NCBI GenBank assembly: GCA_030747075.1
Contig: JASLLL010000003.1
Coordinates: forward strand, 99,554-163,553
Length of the DNA: 64,000 bases
DNA from: Gemmatimonadota bacterium
GTDB lineage: Bacteria; ARS69
Reading direction: 5' to 3'
Below, in pieces: positions 40,706 to 50,136 of this stretch (the first letter of the stretch is position 1; each line of letters begins with the position of its first letter). Position numbers and translations under genes: made by a program. The notes under the pieces were generated by a model. That model searched no databases and was not told the origin of the DNA. It saw only the letters and a list, made by a program, of their open reading frames with translations.

Positions 40706-41552
40706 CCATGTACCTTTCCCGGGCGCGGTGAATCACAGCGGACGGAAGCGCCGGCGCCGGCGGCATCTTGTCCCAGTCCAGCTCTTCCAGATGATCCCGA
40801 ATAATCTGCTTGTCCCAGCTCTCGGGCGGCTGCCCCGGCGTGTAGTCATCCTTGCGCCAGTAACGCGAAGAATCCGGGGTGAGCACTTCGTCGATCAAGA
40901 TGAGCTGGTCATCCACAAGCCCAAACTCGAACTTCGTGTCGGCCAGAAGGAAACCACGCTCCTCGGCCATGACGCATCCCGCGCCATACACCAGAAGTGA
41001 GAGCTCCCGCAGGCGTTCCGCGAGATCTCCGCCGACCATGTTGACCATTTCATCGAACGGGATCGGGCGGTCGTGCCCCTCATCCGCTTTCGTGGACGGC
41101 GTGAAAAGCGGCTCTTCCAGGCGCGATCCCCGGGACAGGTTCGCGGGAAGGACATGCTCCTGAATGCGCCCCGTGCGCTCATACTCCGCCCATCCTCCTC
41201 CGGCGACGAATCCGCGCACAATGCACTCCACATCGATTCTCTTCGCGCGGCGCACGAGCATGGAGCGCCCCCGCAGCCAGGGTTCCGACCGGAAGGGTTC
41301 CGGGAGGTCCTCCAGATTGGTCGACACGAGATGATTGGGAAGAAGGGACTCCGTCCGGCGGAACCAGAAGTCCGAGATCCCGGTGAGAATGCGGCCCTTG
41401 TCGGGGATCTCGTCCGGAAGGATGCAGTCAAAGGCGGACACGCGGTCTGTCGCGACAAGAAGCAGGCGGTCGTCGAGATCGTAGACATCCCGTACCTTGC
41501 CCTGATGCAGCGGCGTCGGAAGGTCCACGGTGGGGGTATAAGCTTCGGTCAT
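40665..41552 (-). CDS. purC: SAICAR synthase
   Basis: About 295 residues. It joins aspartate to CAIR in purine synthesis. Motifs: HQGKVRDVYDLDDRLLLVATDRVSAFDC at the start, RGFVAGGGWAEYERTG in the middle, and LADTKFEFGLVDDQLILIDEVLTPDSSRYW. It is of the longer (about 300 residue) subtype. ATG 41552 overlaps the purN stop by 4 bases. Confidence 0.96.
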   Translation of the reverse strand: MTEAYTPTVDLPTPLHQGKVRDVYDLDDRLLLVATDRVSAFDCILPDEIPDKGRILTGISDFWFRRTESLLPNHLVSTNLEDLPEPFRSEPWLRGRSMLVRRAKRIDVECIVRGFVAGGGWAEYERTGRIQEHVLPANLSRGSRLEEPLFTPSTKADEGHDRPIPFDEMVNMVGGDLAERLRELSLLVYGAGCVMAEERGFLLADTKFEFGLVDDQLILIDEVLTPDSSRYWRKDDYTPGQPPESWDKQIIRDHLEELDWDKMPPAPALPSAVIHRARERYMDVYRALIGRDLER

Positions 41553-42181
41553 CTCTCTCTTCCGGATGGTGTGGGGTCCAGCCATCGGACCCGTCCGTGT
41601 TCCACTTCCACGCGACCGGATGCAAGGAGTGCCAGCGCGTGCGGGTATATCCGATGTTCCTCCCGGAGGATTCTCGCGGAGAGTGTCTCCTCCGTATCAT
41701 CCGTCTCCACGGGAACCGCCCTCTGCAGAAGGATCGGTCCGGTGTCCAGTCCGTCATCCACGAAATGCACGGTACAGCCCGTCACGCGAGCGCCGGCACG
41801 CAGCGCCTGTCGCTGCGCACGCAGTCCCGGAAATGAGGGGAGCAGCGACGGGTGGATGTTCAGCATCCTCCCCGGGTATTGACGAACGATCTCTGGCGGC
41901 ACCAGGCGCATGAAACCCGCCAGACAGACGGCTTCAATCTCGTGTTCCAGAAGAACCTCCCGGAATCTCCGCACTACTTCCGGATCCCAGGCACCGCGCC
42001 GCGTGCCGGGGAGGACTTCCTCCACTGCAATCCCGGCCTCGGCGGCAAGGTGCGTGGCTTCCGCTCCCGGGCGATCCGTCACGCACAGCACTACCCTCGC
42101 CGGATGCTCGGGGGCCTGTGCGGCGTGGAGAATCGCTCGAAAGTTGCTGCCCCGCCCGGATGCGAATACGGCGACGCGCAC
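41549..42181 (-). CDS. purN: Phosphoribosylglycinamide formyltransferase
   Basis: About 210 residues. It formylates GAR using 10-formyl-THF. Signatures are VFASGRGSNFRAI, NIHPSLLPSFPG (with the catalytic Asn-His pair) and TGCTVHFVDDGLDTGPIL. The start is GTG 42181, with AGGAG eight bases upstream; the longer frame runs back through the end of comEC. It is separated from the comEC stop by about five bases. Confidence 0.95.
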   Translation of the reverse strand: MRVAVFASGRGSNFRAILHAAQAPEHPARVVLCVTDRPGAEATHLAAEAGIAVEEVLPGTRRGAWDPEVVRRFREVLLEHEIEAVCLAGFMRLVPPEIVRQYPGRMLNIHPSLLPSFPGLRAQRQALRAGARVTGCTVHFVDDGLDTGPILLQRAVPVETDDTEETLSARILREEHRIYPHALALLASGRVEVEHGRVRWLDPTPSGRER

Positions 42182-42186
42182 GGTGT

Positions 42187-44505
42187 TCACTCCTGTGTCC
42201 GATGGTGCGGAAGTGTAGTCTCTTCGCTTCGGATCACGCCAGCGGTATTGTGCGTGCGGAGCCGCGCATTGCGCGGAAATCCCCGCCACCAGCGGAGGCG
42301 GAAGCCCACACGCGTCGCGGTGATCATGACAGAGCCGTGCGCTTCCGTGGTCAGAAGGGGAATCCCGCGATTGCGGAGCCGCTGGCGCACCTCTTCATGA
42401 GGGTGCCCGTGAGGATTCCCCCGTCCGCAGGAGGCCACCACGATTCGCGGGTCCACCTGCTGGAGGAGACCCTCCCCGGTCGAGGTGCGTCCGCCATGGT
42501 GGCCTGCCTTCAGGATGATGACAGGGGCCTGGGGCGCCTCCGAGACGAGCACCTCCTCCCCCGTCGTTTCCCGGTCTCCCGTCAGGAATGCGCTGGCCGC
42601 TCCCGCCTCCCAGCGGGCTACGAGGGAGCGGTCATTCTCCGGGGACGCAGACGACGGAAGAACCCGCGTGGCCAGGACTCGCAGAGTCTTCAGCGGGTCG
42701 CGGGGTTTGCCGGGAGTCACCGTGAGAACTCTCGTGCCGCGTTCCTCCGCAGCAGAGAGAAGCAGGGACAGCATGCGCGGGGGGGCTCCGTCGGAGCCGG
42801 GCCAGAGGAGGACACGAGGCGCATGGCCCGCAGTCAGAGATTCCACCAGCCCTCCCACATGGTCGGCGTGCGCGTGCGTGGCGACCATCGCACGGGCCCC
42901 GGCTCGCTTTCGTCGAAGCAGCGCGGGCAGCCCCCGTCCGGCCTGCCCACGAAACCCGGGAGGCCCCCCGTCGATCCACGCGCTCTGAGCCCCTTCCTCG
43001 ACGAGGATCGAATCGCCTTGTCCGACATCCAGAATCGTCAGGCGGTCGCGCGGGACGAGATCCGTGGCCGCCAGTAAGCACAGAGCGGCCAGCGCGTGTC
43101 GCTCGCGCCGGGTGGGCAGCCTTCGGCGGGCGACAAGCAGCCCCACGACAGGAAGGAGAATGCGCGTCCAGAACCCGGGGGCAGCCACCGCATGATCGGT
43201 GCCCGGGATTGCCGCGGCCGCCTTCGCCAGCAGGAGGAGGCCGGACGCGAAAATCCGGGCGGCAGCCGCCCACGCATCCGGCAGAAACCCGTCGATCGGA
43301 AATGCTCCCGCGAGGGCTCCCCACCCCAGACACCCGGCTGCCAGCGGAGCAGCCAGAAGCGTCGTCACCGGTGACAGAATGCTGATGCGCCCGAAGGCCC
43401 CGGCGACTTCCGGGGCGGTCGCCAGCGTCACAGCCGCCGAAATCGCGAGTCCGTGCAGCACTCCCGCCAGCCTGCCCGACGACGCCATCCCGGCGGCCCC
43501 CGCGACCGTGAGAACGCCCGCCGCCGTGAAGGACAGCCGAAAGCCGGGGTCGCGCAGCAGTTCCGGGCGAAGGAGAAGCATGACTCCCGCGACCAGTCCC
43601 AGCGCGTGTCGCCCGTTCAGCGAACGCCCGAGGGCTCTCCCCCATCCGGCCATCGTCCCGAGGGCTACCGCTCGCACCACCGGCGATCCTCCGCCGGCTA
43701 CCCACGCGAAAGCGGTCAGGAGGACACCGAGGACTCCCGCCGACGCGGCGGTCGGAAGGCGCATCGTGCGAAGAAGAGCGCCTGCCCCGAACCCGAGAAG
43801 TCCGGCGTGCATCCCCGAAAGCGCGAGCACATGCGCAATCCCGGCTCGGCGGAAGGACTCCCGCCAGTCTCGGGGCAACCCCGAACGATCCCCAATCAAC
43901 AGGGCCACCGCGAGCGCCCCGGGCAGCGTCTCCGCGCCCAGGCGCTGGCGCACGCGTTGCCGAATGCGCCAGGCTGTCCGGTCGAGTGCCGCTTCCAGCC
44001 CAGGCGCCCGCGTGAGCCCGGCCGGTGCACCGACCCACTCGGCCCGCCCTTGCCACCCGCGCATCCGCGCCCACGCCGCCGCGTCAAACGCGGACGGGTC
44101 TCCCGCAGTGCGAAAGCCCACCGCTTTGAATCGGCCGAAGGCCATCCTTCCGGCAAGCAGTTCTCCCGACTCTTCATCGAGAAGAAACTGATCCCCGCCC
44201 GCACGAATCACGCAGCCGCCCGGGGCCTCGCGTCTTCCACGGCAACGCCCCTCCACCACAATCGGAGAGGCTCCGTCGGCAAGACAGCGGTCAGAGTTGG
44301 CTCGGTGTCGCGCGCGAAGGGTCGATCCCGCGGCCACCATGATTGGCCAGGTGCCCGGGTTGGCCAGCATCCCCGCCGCCGAGAGCCCCAGCAGCAGACG
44401 CGACGACGCCACCCCACCCCCGCGTGGGGTCACGACTGCCAGAAGGCCACCCAAGGCGACGGCCATGCCGAAGCGGAATCCGGTGAAGCGCACACAACCG
44501 GCCAC
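42187..44505 (-). CDS. comEC: ComEC/Rec2-family DNA-uptake channel protein
   Basis: About 772 residues. An N-terminal hydrophobic part and OB-like region precede the competence domain (RRAGIAHVLALSGMHAGLLGFGAG) with many transmembrane helices. A C-terminal metallo-beta-lactamase-like nuclease follows (LDVGQGDSILVEEG, then THAHADHVGGL, LTGD and a late GHHGG). Full-length ComEC translocates one DNA strand across the inner membrane in natural transformation. The start at GTG 44505 is uncertain; ATG 44466 is an alternative. It lies directly upstream of purN. Confidence 0.93.
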   Translation of the reverse strand: MAGCVRFTGFRFGMAVALGGLLAVVTPRGGGVASSRLLLGLSAAGMLANPGTWPIMVAAGSTLRARHRANSDRCLADGASPIVVEGRCRGRREAPGGCVIRAGGDQFLLDEESGELLAGRMAFGRFKAVGFRTAGDPSAFDAAAWARMRGWQGRAEWVGAPAGLTRAPGLEAALDRTAWRIRQRVRQRLGAETLPGALAVALLIGDRSGLPRDWRESFRRAGIAHVLALSGMHAGLLGFGAGALLRTMRLPTAASAGVLGVLLTAFAWVAGGGSPVVRAVALGTMAGWGRALGRSLNGRHALGLVAGVMLLLRPELLRDPGFRLSFTAAGVLTVAGAAGMASSGRLAGVLHGLAISAAVTLATAPEVAGAFGRISILSPVTTLLAAPLAAGCLGWGALAGAFPIDGFLPDAWAAAARIFASGLLLLAKAAAAIPGTDHAVAAPGFWTRILLPVVGLLVARRRLPTRRERHALAALCLLAATDLVPRDRLTILDVGQGDSILVEEGAQSAWIDGGPPGFRGQAGRGLPALLRRKRAGARAMVATHAHADHVGGLVESLTAGHAPRVLLWPGSDGAPPRMLSLLLSAAEERGTRVLTVTPGKPRDPLKTLRVLATRVLPSSASPENDRSLVARWEAGAASAFLTGDRETTGEEVLVSEAPQAPVIILKAGHHGGRTSTGEGLLQQVDPRIVVASCGRGNPHGHPHEEVRQRLRNRGIPLLTTEAHGSVMITATRVGFRLRWWRGFPRNARLRTHNTAGVIRSEETTLPHHRTQE

Positions 44506-44532
44506 GCAAGAACCGGGCCGATGCGAGCAACG

Positions 44533-45840
44533 CTAGCGGATGAGGACCAGGCGACGCGTCTCCGTCGCATCTCCCTGCGTAATGCGGGCAAAGTAGATCC
44601 CGGGCGGCACATCCACTCCGAGATCGTCGGTGCCATCCCAGGACCGAAGATGGTCCCCGGGGGCCAGATCACCGGCCATCAGGGTCCGCACCCTCTGCCC
44701 GAGAATGTTGTACACGCCGAGATCCACGACTACGGGAGTGGCAATGCTGAAGTGGATGCTCGTTCGGGGTGTGAAGGGATTGGGAACCGCCGGACCCAGA
44801 ACAAGCGGGACACTCTCCTTGAGTGCGGGCGCGGCTTCCAGCACGAGAGCCCGGCGAGATTCCCCGAAAGGAGTCAGTGGATTCGGGCCGCCAAAAGCCC
44901 CGGCCTGCTCCGGTACACTGGTGGAATGTCCGGTCTCCTGCGGGAGATACCATGCCGGAGAGGAGTCCATAACGCGAAGAGGATCCGCACCCTCCTGATC
45001 GAAGCGCGCATCTCTTTGTCGGCCGACATCGAGAAGTGTACTCACGGTGTCCTGCCGGGAATCGACCGCAGCGCCGTCCAGACAATACGCAAAGACATTG
45101 CCCTCCCCGAAGTCGACACCGCGTGCGCCGTCGAGGAGATGCACGCCGATTGAGGCCCCGGCCGGACTGCCCGGCGCGGAGAACAGGGACGCGGCGATGG
45201 TCGCCTCTCCGGCAAGGCCGATGGCCACCGCTTCGCCCCCGTTCTCGTGGAGCGTACAGCGCTCCACAGTCAGCGTTCCCTGCCGGAGCAGGATTGTCGG
45301 GCCTTCGGGGCCGTTTCGGAAGAAGGCGCAGTTCCGGAGGAGATTCTCCGAACCCATGAGGTCGAGAACATCAGCGCCGTCCGTGGAAGAGTTGCCCTCG
45401 AAGCGGCACCGCACAAACTCGAACCGCCCTCCCGTGGAGCGCGCGACCGCCGCATCCTCCGGCGCAGAGGCATTCCGCAAGGTGACCTGTTCGACATGAA
45501 GCACGGCTCCGGGTCCCGCAAGGAAGACCGGCCCCCGTCCACGCGCATCGAGGATGCACACGGCCGCGGCCTCGCCTCGGAGGGTCACCGTCTTATCCAT
45601 GATCGAGAACGGGAGCGCGCCCCCGTCAGCCGGCACGCGGTACACTCCGCTGGCCAGCACCACGACATCCCCGTCGCCCGCCTCGCGAAGTGCTTCGCCC
45701 GGGGTGGCATAGTCGGACGGCACTCGGAGGTCGGCAGCGGTCGCCCCGGAAGGCAGCGCACAAGCGAGAAGCAGCGTGGCAACCACGCGCCGGGGGATTC
45801 GTCGCATCACGGATGCACAACGGCCATCACCAGAGACCAT
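44533..45840 (-). CDS. Secreted right-handed beta-helix protein with FlgD-like C-terminal domain
   Basis: About 435 residues. The signal peptide (RRVVATLLLACALPSGATA) is followed by a parallel beta-helix of the pectate-lyase/NosD type. It has the opening VPSDYATPGEALREAGDGDVVVLASGVY and repeated short strands such as VTLRNAS and VERCTLHENGG. The C-terminus is a FlgD-like Ig domain (VPNPFTPRTSIHF, VYNILGQRVRTL, SWDGTDDLG, PGIYFARI). It may bind or cleave polysaccharide, but catalytic residues are not recognised. ATG 45840 is used because AAAGGAGG precedes it. Confidence 0.78.
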   Translation of the reverse strand: MVSGDGRCASVMRRIPRRVVATLLLACALPSGATAADLRVPSDYATPGEALREAGDGDVVVLASGVYRVPADGGALPFSIMDKTVTLRGEAAAVCILDARGRGPVFLAGPGAVLHVEQVTLRNASAPEDAAVARSTGGRFEFVRCRFEGNSSTDGADVLDLMGSENLLRNCAFFRNGPEGPTILLRQGTLTVERCTLHENGGEAVAIGLAGEATIAASLFSAPGSPAGASIGVHLLDGARGVDFGEGNVFAYCLDGAAVDSRQDTVSTLLDVGRQRDARFDQEGADPLRVMDSSPAWYLPQETGHSTSVPEQAGAFGGPNPLTPFGESRRALVLEAAPALKESVPLVLGPAVPNPFTPRTSIHFSIATPVVVDLGVYNILGQRVRTLMAGDLAPGDHLRSWDGTDDLGVDVPPGIYFARITQGDATETRRLVLIR

Positions 45841-45869
45841 GGAGCAGCCTCCTTTCGCGAAGGACAATG

Positions 45870-45898
45870 AGTCTACGCCTCGCCCCCTGAGATGACAA
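45870..45898 (-). promoter_or_regulatory. Sigma-70 promoter of the beta-helix gene
   Basis: On the minus strand TTGTCA (45893-45898) and TAGACT (45870-45875) are 17 bases apart, about 30 bases before ATG 45840, in the divergent interval between this gene and the glycosyltransferase. It may serve comEC and the purine genes further down as well. Confidence 0.55.
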
Positions 45899-45985
45899 GG
45901 CCCTGCGAACTGATGTACTCTCAGGCACTTGCAGGAGTCTTCGCACTTGCGATGTCACGCGAAGAGACGCTCGGAGGGCGTTGAT

Positions 45986-47158
45986 ATGCAGCCAGTAACA
46001 GTCCTCTTTCTCCTCCCCGGTCTTCCCGTGGGCGGGGCCGAGCGGCAGATCGCTTCCCTGATCACCGGGATGGATTCGCGCCGGTTCCGACCTCTTGTGG
46101 CGTGCCAGCATCGACTGGGTCCCGTCGCCGAGGATCTATCCGCGGCAGGATTCCCCGTCCACCTGCTGTCGTGCGAGCGCAGCCTCGATCCGGCCTTCCT
46201 CTTCCGCCTTGCCGGACTGATGCGGCGCGAGCGTGTCCAGCTGGTCCTGTCGCATGGATTCAGCACCGGCGTCGTGGGCCGCATCGCGGGAGTTCTTTCG
46301 GGAGTGCCGGCCCGGATTCTCGCCGAGCACTCCACGGGAGAGCGCGACCTCTCCCCGCTCCGGCACCGCCTGAACCGCCTGCTCGCTCCTCTGACGGCTG
46401 CGTGGGTCTCGGTGGCGGACGGCCAGCTGGATTACCTGACGCGGGAGAAGCGCATTCCCGTGGACCGCATTCACCGCATCTACAACGGGATCGAGTCCGG
46501 TGCGCTCCCCACTCCTGAAGAACGCGCCAGCGCCCGTCAGCTTCTGGGCATTCCCGGCGATGTCCCGGTCGCAGGAGTCATCGCCGTCCTTCGCCCGGAG
46601 AAGGACCACCGCACCTTCCTGCTGGCCGCCCGCCTCACACTGGATTCCCTCCCCGAAGCGCAGTTTCTTCTGATCGGTGATGGTCCGGAGCGCACCCATC
46701 TGGAGCGGGAGATCGTCGCATTGGGACTGACGGAGTCCGTCCGGATTCTGGGTTTTCGCCAGGATGTCGCTCGCCTGCTCCCGGCCCTGGATGTCTCTGT
46801 TCTGTCGTCGACGGATGTCGAGACGCTGCCCATGGCGTTTCTGGAATCGATGGCCGCTGGACTCCCGCTGGTGGCCACGCGCGTCGGGGGACTGCCCGAG
46901 CTGATCGACGAGGGATCCAACGGTCTCCTCGTTCCCCCCAGAGATCCCGGTGCGCTGTCAGAGGCGCTCAGCCTCGTACTGAAAGATCCGGCGAAGGCTC
47001 GCGCCTGGGGGCAGGAATCCCATCGGCGGGTGACCCGGGACTTCTCACGGCTGGGAATGGTGCGTGCTTATGAGGATCTCTTCGCGGAACTTCTTCAAGC
47101 GCGCGGCGTGTCCCTGCCCGAGCGCTCAGTCCGCCTCTCGGGCGAACGCACCCAGTAA
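45986..47158 (+). CDS. GT4-family glycosyltransferase
   Basis: About 390 residues, GT-B fold. The N-terminal half opens with LFLLPGLPVGGAERQIASL. The C-terminal nucleotide-sugar half has GVIAVLRPEKDHRTFLLAA, LLIGDGPERTHLE and the E-x7-E-like SSTDVETLPMAFLESMAAGLPLVATRVGGLPEL. Such retaining enzymes add sugars to lipid-linked oligosaccharides. ATG 45986 has GGAGGG upstream. Its 3' end overlaps the convergent flippase gene by 33 bases. It stands slightly apart from the polysaccharide locus at 53-64 kb. Confidence 0.88.
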   Translation: MQPVTVLFLLPGLPVGGAERQIASLITGMDSRRFRPLVACQHRLGPVAEDLSAAGFPVHLLSCERSLDPAFLFRLAGLMRRERVQLVLSHGFSTGVVGRIAGVLSGVPARILAEHSTGERDLSPLRHRLNRLLAPLTAAWVSVADGQLDYLTREKRIPVDRIHRIYNGIESGALPTPEERASARQLLGIPGDVPVAGVIAVLRPEKDHRTFLLAARLTLDSLPEAQFLLIGDGPERTHLEREIVALGLTESVRILGFRQDVARLLPALDVSVLSSTDVETLPMAFLESMAAGLPLVATRVGGLPELIDEGSNGLLVPPRDPGALSEALSLVLKDPAKARAWGQESHRRVTRDFSRLGMVRAYEDLFAELLQARGVSLPERSVRLSGERTQ

Positions 47159-48631
47159 CCCGGTCTTCCGCTCCACCCACCACAGGATCGGTACGGAGAA
47201 GGCCAGGAAGAGAGCGCCCTCCAGTCCTGCGCGGTAGTACTCGTTCCACTGTCCGACCGCGGTACGCGGAACGATCCAACGAAGTGCCGCCACAAGAGCC
47301 GCGAAGCAAACGGCCGGTCCGTAGGTCCGCACGACCCATCCGCCTGCAGCCCTTGTCGACCCCATGGCAATCCGCCCGGAGAAGAGCATAACGGCGGTGC
47401 AGTACGCGCCCGTTCCGGCGCCCATCGTCATGGCCACTCCCGGAAGCCCCCACCCTCGGCGGACCAGCTCGAATCCCACCAGGTACTCAAACGCAATCGT
47501 CGCCAGGCCCATCGGGACGAGCCAGTTCTGGCGGTTCACCGCCATCAGGAAAAACCCGGGGAGGATTGCCAGGCACGAAAAGAGAACGGAGATCGTCAGG
47601 AGGCGATAGATCTCGATGCACGGAACGAACCGGGGCAAGAGCCACAGTACCGGCAGATGAAGGACGAGATACGCCAGCCCCAGCACGAACGGAATGCCCA
47701 GCCCCAGAAGACGCGTGGGGCGGGTCAGGAGATCCATCAACGCCTGCGGGTCACGGGTCTCCCCGAATCGGCGAAGGAAAATGGGATAGACGACGAAACC
47801 GACGGCCTCAGCCGCGTAGCGCACAAGGCTCGCGATGGTGACGGCCAGGCCGTAGATGCCAAGATCTCCCCTGGCAAGCACACTGTCCACCAGCACACGA
47901 TCGATGTTCCGCAGCCCGACCCGCGTCAGATGAAAGAGGAAAATCGGAAAGCCCGTGACGAGAAGTTCCCGCAGCACCCCTGCACGCAATGCAAGGCGAA
48001 AGGCGAAGCCGCTCTTGTGTGCCATCCAGGCGGTGGTGGCGGCTCGGCTGATGGCCCATCCCATCAGAAGCCCCAGCACGCCGAAACTTGGAAGAAGCGC
48101 AAGGGAGATCACGAGATTCGCTGCGGCAAAGCCAAACGAGAAGAGGCTGATGACCTGGATTCGACTGTAGGCGCGCAGGAACGCCATGAAGGTGAAGTTC
48201 ACCTGTTCCAAGACGACAATCAGTCCGAGAACCGCCAACCCCCACCGCTCAACCGGTTCCAGCCCCGGATCCCGTCCAAGGGATACGGAAGCCAGAATCA
48301 CCCAAAGGATCGACGACGCAAAGACGACGGCACCGAGTCCGGTGGCTCGCGCCCGGGCCGCTCCCGCTTCGTCACTTTGGCCGATTCGGTGCCCGAGCAC
48401 CTTGTTCATGCCCGGCAAAGCGCCCAGGTGGGTGAACTGGCAGTACTCGCCGAGAATGACGAAGTGCTGCCAGAGGCCGTTTCCCTCCGGGCCGAGGACT
48501 TTCGCGACCACGAACCCCTTCACGAGCGTGGCGAACCTCATGAAGTACTGGCTTCCCGCAAAGCCCGTCACATCTTGAAGCACCCGGCCCATGCCACTGC
48601 GTCCGTCATCCGACGCCCGTTTGGGATTCAT
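47126..48631 (-). CDS. Wzx-like polysaccharide flippase (MOP superfamily)
   Basis: About 501 residues with roughly twelve to fourteen hydrophobic segments and the typical beginning GFAGSQYFMRFATLVKGFVVAKVLGPEGNGLW of the oligosaccharide exporter family. Wzx flips undecaprenyl-linked repeat units to the periplasm. ATG 48631 (MNPKRASDDG) is preferred, with GGGGTG nearby; GTG 48661 is an alternative. Its end runs antisense to the end of the glycosyltransferase gene. Confidence 0.85.
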   Translation of the reverse strand: MNPKRASDDGRSGMGRVLQDVTGFAGSQYFMRFATLVKGFVVAKVLGPEGNGLWQHFVILGEYCQFTHLGALPGMNKVLGHRIGQSDEAGAARARATGLGAVVFASSILWVILASVSLGRDPGLEPVERWGLAVLGLIVVLEQVNFTFMAFLRAYSRIQVISLFSFGFAAANLVISLALLPSFGVLGLLMGWAISRAATTAWMAHKSGFAFRLALRAGVLRELLVTGFPIFLFHLTRVGLRNIDRVLVDSVLARGDLGIYGLAVTIASLVRYAAEAVGFVVYPIFLRRFGETRDPQALMDLLTRPTRLLGLGIPFVLGLAYLVLHLPVLWLLPRFVPCIEIYRLLTISVLFSCLAILPGFFLMAVNRQNWLVPMGLATIAFEYLVGFELVRRGWGLPGVAMTMGAGTGAYCTAVMLFSGRIAMGSTRAAGGWVVRTYGPAVCFAALVAALRWIVPRTAVGQWNEYYRAGLEGALFLAFSVPILWWVERKTGLLGAFAREAD

Positions 48632-48689
48632 GGGCACCCCGCGCAGTGAGTGGGTGGACACGGGGAGAACGGACGCCCTCCCCGTCCCG

Positions 48690-50126
48690 TCAGTCGAGTT
48701 CGATCCGGATCAGATCCACACCGTTTTGGTCCGCGAAGTCCTGCCACGCACAGTCAAAACCCTCTGCATTTCCCACCGCCAGAAACGAGAACATCGAGGG
48801 ATCCAGGAGCGCGTTGGCCGCTTCCTGAACAGCGGCCTGATCCACGCGGGCAATCTCCGCAAAGCCCCGTTCGTAGTGGTCGTCGGGCAGGCTGTAGTAC
48901 TCCAGGTTCATCAGGCGCGACACAATCTTTTTCCCGGAGTCGTAATCAAATGCGCGGGCGTTCAGGATTCCGTCGCGGGCGCGAGCCAGCTCCTCTTCCG
49001 TCACGGGAATGGACTGGATCCGCTCGATCTGCTCAAGGATGAGCTTCGTGGCCTCGCAGGTGGTCTCCGTCTTGGAGAGGGCCAGCGCCACCACATACCC
49101 GGGGTCGAGCATTCCGAAGTCCAGGAACCCGCCGGCGAAGTACGCCAGGCCTTCATCATTTCGAACCCGATCCACGATGTAGCTGGTGAATCCGCCCGAA
49201 CCGAGGATGTTCATCATCACCTGTCCGGAGTAGCGCATGGGGTCCGTCTCCATCGGGCCAAGATGCCCGAGGAGAACGGTCGTCTGCGGCACCTCCTTCA
49301 CCGCAAGCGCCACGCGAGGAGTTCTCTCAGGCACCGGCGGGGTCGCAGGAAACACGACCTCCGGTCCCTTCCAGTCTCCGAAGAGTTGGTTCAGCTTCCG
49401 CCGAATGGAGCGCTTCGAAACATCTCCCGCCACCCCGAACGAGACATTCCCGGGCTGGAAGAAGGCCGCATGGAACGCTTGGAGATCCTCCACCGTGAGT
49501 GCATCCACCGACTCCCCGGTGGGGGTGCGCGCGCGGGGATGGTCCTCGCCCCAGATGAGCTTGTCGTACTCCCGAAACGCCACCTGGATCGGGTTGTCGT
49601 TCTCGCGACGGATATCCTCTTTGATCAGTCCCTTCTCCACGCTCATCTTGGTGTCGTCAAAGCGCGGATGCAGCATCAGATCGGCGAAGATGGCCAGCGC
49701 GTCGTCGAGATTCTCGGACAGCACATTGAGTGTGACATTCCCCATCTCGTCACCGATGCCCGATGACAGGCGGGCGGCAAGGAAGTCCAGTTCCTCGTCC
49801 ATGGTGTCTGCCGGCCAGGCCAGCGAACCACCGGCCCGCATCATGCGCCCGGTGAGATTGGCCACACCCATTCGATCCGCCGGCTCCCAGATGTCTCCGG
49901 CCCGGACCACAGCGCGGACGGTCACCAGCGGCACGCGATCCGACTCGTAGTAGAAGACGCGCATGCCGTTCTTCAGTTCAAAGATGTCCGGAGACTTCTT
50001 CGACAGCTGGAGTTCCGGTGCCGTCGCCTGAGCCTCCTTCACGGAGTGCGCCCGGGCGTGCGTGTCGGTGGCCAGTGCCCCCGTCACCAGGAGTGGAATC
50101 ATGGCGGTCAGAATCCGGGTCTTCAT
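48690..50126 (-). CDS. M16-family protein without HxxEH (non-catalytic partner)
   Basis: About 478 residues with a signal peptide (MKTRILTAMIPLLVTGALATDTHA). It has the M16 two-domain fold, with features such as the FHAAFFQPGNVSFGVAGDV and LGSGGFTSYIVDRVRNDEGLAY segments. The position of the zinc motif reads MGVANLTGRMMRAGGS, so the HxxEH residues are absent. Such B-type subunits pair with a catalytic M16. It lies ten bases after the catalytic M16 gene, supporting a two-subunit secreted protease. ATG 50126 has GAGGGGGG upstream. Confidence 0.85.
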   Translation of the reverse strand: MKTRILTAMIPLLVTGALATDTHARAHSVKEAQATAPELQLSKKSPDIFELKNGMRVFYYESDRVPLVTVRAVVRAGDIWEPADRMGVANLTGRMMRAGGSLAWPADTMDEELDFLAARLSSGIGDEMGNVTLNVLSENLDDALAIFADLMLHPRFDDTKMSVEKGLIKEDIRRENDNPIQVAFREYDKLIWGEDHPRARTPTGESVDALTVEDLQAFHAAFFQPGNVSFGVAGDVSKRSIRRKLNQLFGDWKGPEVVFPATPPVPERTPRVALAVKEVPQTTVLLGHLGPMETDPMRYSGQVMMNILGSGGFTSYIVDRVRNDEGLAYFAGGFLDFGMLDPGYVVALALSKTETTCEATKLILEQIERIQSIPVTEEELARARDGILNARAFDYDSGKKIVSRLMNLEYYSLPDDHYERGFAEIARVDQAAVQEAANALLDPSMFSFLAVGNAEGFDCAWQDFADQNGVDLIRIELD

Positions 50127-50136
50127 GAGTCCCCCC

